64,000 nucleotides of DNA from an uncultured Methanobrevibacter sp. (GTDB taxonomy: Archaea > Methanobacteriota > Methanobacteria > Methanobacteriales > Methanobacteriaceae): assembly GCA_900320515.1 (NCBI GenBank), contig ONSJ01000005.1, positions 1 through 64,000 on the forward strand, in the 5' to 3' direction. Under the pieces are notes generated by a model that did not search any database, was not told the origin of the DNA, and worked only from the letters and a program-made list of their open reading frames with translations. Shown piece by piece: positions 61,118 through 64,000 of this stretch (positions are counted from its first letter, which is position 1; the number at the start of each line of letters is the position of its first letter). The position numbers were made by a program, and so were the translations under genes.

Positions 61118-61303
61118 TCACTCATAGAAGTCCGGGTCGACATAGCCCAGCTCTTCGGCTTCGTCGAAGTTGAGGTTGTCCTCGTCAAACTCATCGTCGT
61201 CATATATTCCCCAGTCCGGGCTGTCTGAGAGGTCTGAACCGCATTCCTCGCATGTCACCCTTGTGGGACTGTTCAAGTGTCCGCAAACGTCGCATGTTAT
61301 CAT
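61118..61303 (-). CDS. 61-residue zinc-ribbon protein with an acidic tail
   Basis: Starts MITCDVCGHLNSPTRVTCEE, then CG, one zinc ribbon, followed by a strongly acidic tail (DDDEFDEDNLNFDEAEELG). Similar in design to the two smaller proteins that follow, and so probably a duplicated family of adaptor microproteins. Confidence 0.7.
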   Translation of the reverse strand: MITCDVCGHLNSPTRVTCEECGSDLSDSPDWGIYDDDEFDEDNLNFDEAEELGYVDPDFYE

Positions 61304-61315
61304 TTTATCACCTTT

Positions 61316-61927
61316 TTACACATCATATTCGTGATAATCCGGCTTCAAAGCCATGTTTTCAAGGTCAAGATGGTAGAACCTTTCACGGTTGTCTGAAACC
61401 CTGAAATAGACTATCACGTCAATCTCGTCAATCAGCCTATATTCGGGAGGCCATGTCCGGTACTCCGTCTTGTGTCCGTATCTGCATTCTATGAACTCAA
61501 GTCCGGTTTTTCTTACAAGCTCCTGAAACTCGGGGCTTTTCAAAAGACCGTCATGGTTGTAGTAGCTGGAGCTGTCGCAGAATACCCTTTCGATGTTTTT
61601 ATCTTTCGGGCTGAAGCAGAACTCATCCACCGTCCTCACGTATTCGTTTTCACGTGTGACGGCGAAAACGTACTCGTCAAGTGCAGACCTTGCCTCCATC
61701 CTTGTGCAGTCCCTGGCCTTGAGAAAGCCTTCAAGCTTTGCCCTGAGAGCCTGCCTTTGGACGGGGGTTATGAACATTGACTCCAGTATGTCGTCCAGCT
61801 CATCATTGCTGTAATTGCGATTGCCTGAATCCTCCTCAAGCCCTTCCCATGAAAGATGGGCTCCGCAGTGGCTACAGTATGGGTCTCCTTCCATAATCAT
61901 CGATCCGCAGTCGGGACATGTATGCAT
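61316..61927 (-). CDS. Zinc-ribbon protein with an uncharacterised domain
   Basis: 203 residues. Ribbon TCPDCGSMIMEGDPYCSHCGAHL at the start, then a helical part (YSNDELDDILESMFITPVQRQALRAKLEGFL) and a beta-rich end (FIECRYGHKTEYRTWPPEY, DEIDVIVYFRVSD). Cys at ~120 lies alone. Unrecognised; common ribbon architecture with the neighbours suggests a shared partner. Confidence 0.65.
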   Translation of the reverse strand: MHTCPDCGSMIMEGDPYCSHCGAHLSWEGLEEDSGNRNYSNDELDDILESMFITPVQRQALRAKLEGFLKARDCTRMEARSALDEYVFAVTRENEYVRTVDEFCFSPKDKNIERVFCDSSSYYNHDGLLKSPEFQELVRKTGLEFIECRYGHKTEYRTWPPEYRLIDEIDVIVYFRVSDNRERFYHLDLENMALKPDYHEYDV

Positions 61928-61971
61928 ATCATCACCTGATTAGAACTTTGTTATTAAACTATTAATAAATG

Positions 61972-62436
61972 TTATTCATCATCCAGAAAATACTGCCTTA
62001 GAAATTCCATCTCAAGAAAGCACACCTCGCCCATGGGATTTATGACAAATCCGTCGGCGCCGCCCTCAAGGAGGGTGAGCTGCTGCTTCCATGAGTTGGT
62101 AAGGGGCGTGAGCTCATCAAAGCATTTCCTGAACTCATCCATATCTGTGCACAGGGCAATGTACTGCCTGTTGTTCGGTCCCGGAAGCTGGACGAATCCC
62201 ATGTTGTCCTCATCCATGCTTGCCGGAAGAATCAGCGATGAGTTTTCAAGCTCGCAGGCCATGAGGGACGCCTCAAGGTCGATGCATCTGCATTCGCATT
62301 CAAGCTCATCGATTTTTTTAAACAGTCTTCTCATCTCCTCATGGGAAATGCCCTCAAGCATTTCCCTATAGCCGATTCCGCATTCCGGACAGTCCTCGTC
62401 AAGATGAATCAGACCGCCGCATTTTGCACATCTCAT
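61972..62436 (-). CDS. Zinc-knuckle/SseB-like hybrid, copy 3
   Basis: 154 residues. N-terminal zinc knuckle (CAKCGGLIHLDEDCPECG), a helical segment (CEC pattern), then one SseB-like half: YIALCTDMDEFRKCFDEL and GADGFVINPMGEVCFLEMEFL. This joins the zinc-ribbon microproteins and the SseB family in one polypeptide. 2 bases from the 96-residue gene. Confidence 0.7.
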   Translation of the reverse strand: MRCAKCGGLIHLDEDCPECGIGYREMLEGISHEEMRRLFKKIDELECECRCIDLEASLMACELENSSLILPASMDEDNMGFVQLPGPNNRQYIALCTDMDEFRKCFDELTPLTNSWKQQLTLLEGGADGFVINPMGEVCFLEMEFLRQYFLDDE

Positions 62437-62438
62437 GC

Positions 62439-62729
62439 TTACACCAGCTGAAAAAAGATTTCCTTGAAGTTCCTGTAGAGCTCGCCGTAGAGAATCAGGG
62501 CCTTGTCAAAGGTCGGAGTCTCCTCTTTGAGGTAATCCTCAGGAACATGCTTTTGGTAGTCTGGAAGATACTTCTCCATCAGCCCAAGCATTTCATCATG
62601 GAACTCATCGATTTCTTTCTCGTCGGCCTTTTCAAAGTCGAAATGAACGTCTAGGCGCTCGTGGTGCCTTATCATCCTTTCAAAGTCGCAGACTATTTCC
62701 TGTATTGTAAGTTTGATTTTTTTAGTCAT
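62439..62729 (-). CDS. 96-residue helical protein coupled to SseB-like genes
   Basis: Helical, acidic (TIQEIVCDFERMIRHHERLDVHFDFEKADEKEIDEFHDEML). Start overlaps the upstream SseB-like stop by 1 base (TAATG) and it ends 2 bases before the next start, so it is translationally coupled. No known family. Confidence 0.6.
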   Translation of the reverse strand: MTKKIKLTIQEIVCDFERMIRHHERLDVHFDFEKADEKEIDEFHDEMLGLMEKYLPDYQKHVPEDYLKEETPTFDKALILYGELYRNFKEIFFQLV

Positions 62730-63646
62730 TATGCTTCCTCCTTAATCAAGAACATGTGCTTTATTGCAGTGTTCAGTTTCTGGTCGTTGCAGAACTCTTC
62801 AAGAACCGGCCAGTACTCCAAAAGCACGTCACGGGAAATCATGACGTTTTCCGCATTGGGATTGATTATTATCCCGTCAAGCCCGTCGTTTAGGGCATAG
62901 TTTGTAAGCTGTGAGAAGTTTACAATCTGTGAGTACTTGTTGAGGTCGGTTGTGACATTTGAGATTTTGCCTTCCGATGTGTATACTGTGGCGTACTTTC
63001 CTCCGATATCGTCAAGGTAGAGAAATCCCATCGGCTCATCCTCCATGTTAATGATGCCGTCCTCGGCAAATTCGGATAGATCCTGCCTTGAAACCATGAG
63101 GGTGAGAAGGGTTGAGTCGGAAATCCTGGCAAAGAGCTCCTCATACCTGCCGATGTTTGAGGAGTCATTAAGGAAATCCTCAAGCTCTGCGTTGTCCATG
63201 GAATCCCTTAAACCCTTAAGCTCAAATGAAGTGTATGCACCCTCTGAAGGATAGTCATGCTGCGGAAGATGCCTGATTGACTCGAAAATCTCCCTTATGA
63301 TGATGAAGCCCTCGCTTTGGGGGTTTATGACGAATCCGTCTAGGTCCCCTGACTCCACCATTGTCTTGTAGACCTCAAAATCGCATGCCTCAGACGGGCA
63401 TTCACCCGTGCGGTCGAATTTCCTGAACTCGTCCATGTCGGTGAAAAGCAATCCCATCCTTCGCCCGTCATGGTCAAACACCACCATCTGATGGAGGGTT
63501 GAAACGTTGCCCGCAATTATAAGGCAGGAATGCTGGAGCTCGCCCATAAGCATGGTGAGGGTTTCGTCCGAAACGTCCTCCCCCATTGACTCGAATTCCT
63601 GCAAGTGCCTTCTCAAGTTATCGTGATTTACAAAATATTTCCTCAT
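62729..63646 (-). CDS. SseB-like protein, copy 4
   Basis: 305 residues, two SseB-like halves: MGLLFTDMDEFRKFDRT with LDGFVINPQSEGFIIIR, and YATVYTSEGK with LDGIIINPNAENVMISRDVL. The central segment (FARISDSTLLTLMVSRQDLSEF) aligns with copies 1 and 2 and with the partial copy at 63657. Overlaps the following gene by 1 base. Confidence 0.75.
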   Translation of the reverse strand: MRKYFVNHDNLRRHLQEFESMGEDVSDETLTMLMGELQHSCLIIAGNVSTLHQMVVFDHDGRRMGLLFTDMDEFRKFDRTGECPSEACDFEVYKTMVESGDLDGFVINPQSEGFIIIREIFESIRHLPQHDYPSEGAYTSFELKGLRDSMDNAELEDFLNDSSNIGRYEELFARISDSTLLTLMVSRQDLSEFAEDGIINMEDEPMGFLYLDDIGGKYATVYTSEGKISNVTTDLNKYSQIVNFSQLTNYALNDGLDGIIINPNAENVMISRDVLLEYWPVLEEFCNDQKLNTAIKHMFLIKEEA

Positions 63647-63656
63647 TTTTACACCT

Positions 63657-64000
63657 CTAAAGTTTGAATATTGATTCGTGTGAAGTCCTTAATCTTTCAT
63701 CATCGCAGTGAGCCTCGATGAGCTCATACTTGTCCACCAAAAGGGCTCTTGACATGTATGCCTCGCCCCCTGATGTATTTATAGTAAGTCCCATAAGTCC
63801 GAACTTGAGGACATGGTCGACTGCATCCTTGAAGTTGACGACTGCTGCATACTGGCCGCCTTCATGGTCCTTTGCGGTTGATAGGGTTATCTCCTTGCCG
63901 TATCCGTAGGGGCTTAGCCTGAAGAGATTGAATACCTCGTCAAACACGTCAAATTCTTCGGTTTCAGTTACGTCAATCGAATAGAGCATTGTTGACTTTC
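63657..64000 (-). CDS. SseB-like protein, copy 5 (C-terminal part, cut by window end)
   Basis: The open frame continues past ATG 63989 to the window end (Lys-Ser-Thr before that Met), and KSTMLYSIDV aligns with DSTLLTLMVS in copy 4. So it is the C-terminal half of a longer protein. Ends with GLMGLTINTSGGEAYMSR, a degenerate form of the GhhINPxxxxxhxxR motif. First seen gene of the operon. Confidence 0.6.
   Translation of the reverse strand, partial: KSTMLYSIDVTETEEFDVFDEVFNLFRLSPYGYGKEITLSTAKDHEGGQYAAVVNFKDAVDHVLKFGLMGLTINTSGGEAYMSRALLVDKYELIEAHCDDERLRTSHESIFKL

Overview
The window looks like a chromosomal segment of a gut or rumen methanogen of the order Methanobacteriales, most likely Methanobrevibacter. 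This rests on low GC with very AT-rich spacers, archaeal TTTAAATA-type TATA boxes with GGTGA ribosome binding sites, an archaeal two-subunit primase, coenzyme M genes (comA, comD, comE), coenzyme F420 biosynthesis (cofH), heterodisulfide-reductase genes, cyclic 2,3-diphosphoglycerate synthetase, a MraY-like transferase expected for a pseudomurein wall, and large adhesin-like surface proteins. No rRNA, tRNA or CRISPR array was seen.

Region 1 (1-12 kb) is accessory. It holds the 3' end of a TnpB-type element, a small adhesin between two copies of a transporter tail, a truncated NSS transporter, a VapBC pair between two remnants of the same IS end, a tyrosine integrase, a secreted double-cysteine protein, an AT-rich repeat tract, an HNH/RlaP/microprotein operon, and mntP with a duplicated promoter and structured leader.

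Region 2 (11.7-30 kb) is mostly housekeeping. It contains an OYE-family flavoenzyme, a flavodoxin-MarR-MATE operon, a flavin reductase divergent from a PAP2 protein, and a metG-DUF530-HTH-MraY-like-RibD2 operon. It also has an Rpn-type nuclease followed by a stand-alone copy of its tail, priL and priS around a CPBP protein, and cofH-tmk.

Region 3 (30-49.4 kb) starts with a PIN-like nuclease/partner pair, comDE, a DAACS symporter, and a 1748-residue adhesin with a complete papain-type catalytic triad. Next comes a compact operon comA - methanogenesis marker 16 - hdrC - hdrB - hdrA. The HdrA is fused to an MvhD-like domain that has lost all its cluster cysteines. UPF0058, UPF0280 and cpgS follow. 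The operon joins a CoM enzyme, a DUF39 thiol-forming-type protein and a second Hdr complex, and is the strongest metabolic candidate for an undescribed system.

Region 4 (49.4-64 kb) is a dense accessory island. It has two toxin-antitoxin-like loci, a candidate structured RNA, an operon of SseB-like - CbxX-type AAA - zinc-ribbon membrane protein - DinG/XPD helicase - SseB-like, a SHOCT/zinc-ribbon protein, a TPR-HIRAN protein, and an eight-gene operon of SseB-like proteins and zinc-ribbon microproteins that runs off the window. Five SseB-like copies within 13 kb suggest a multi-component stress or conflict system of unknown function.
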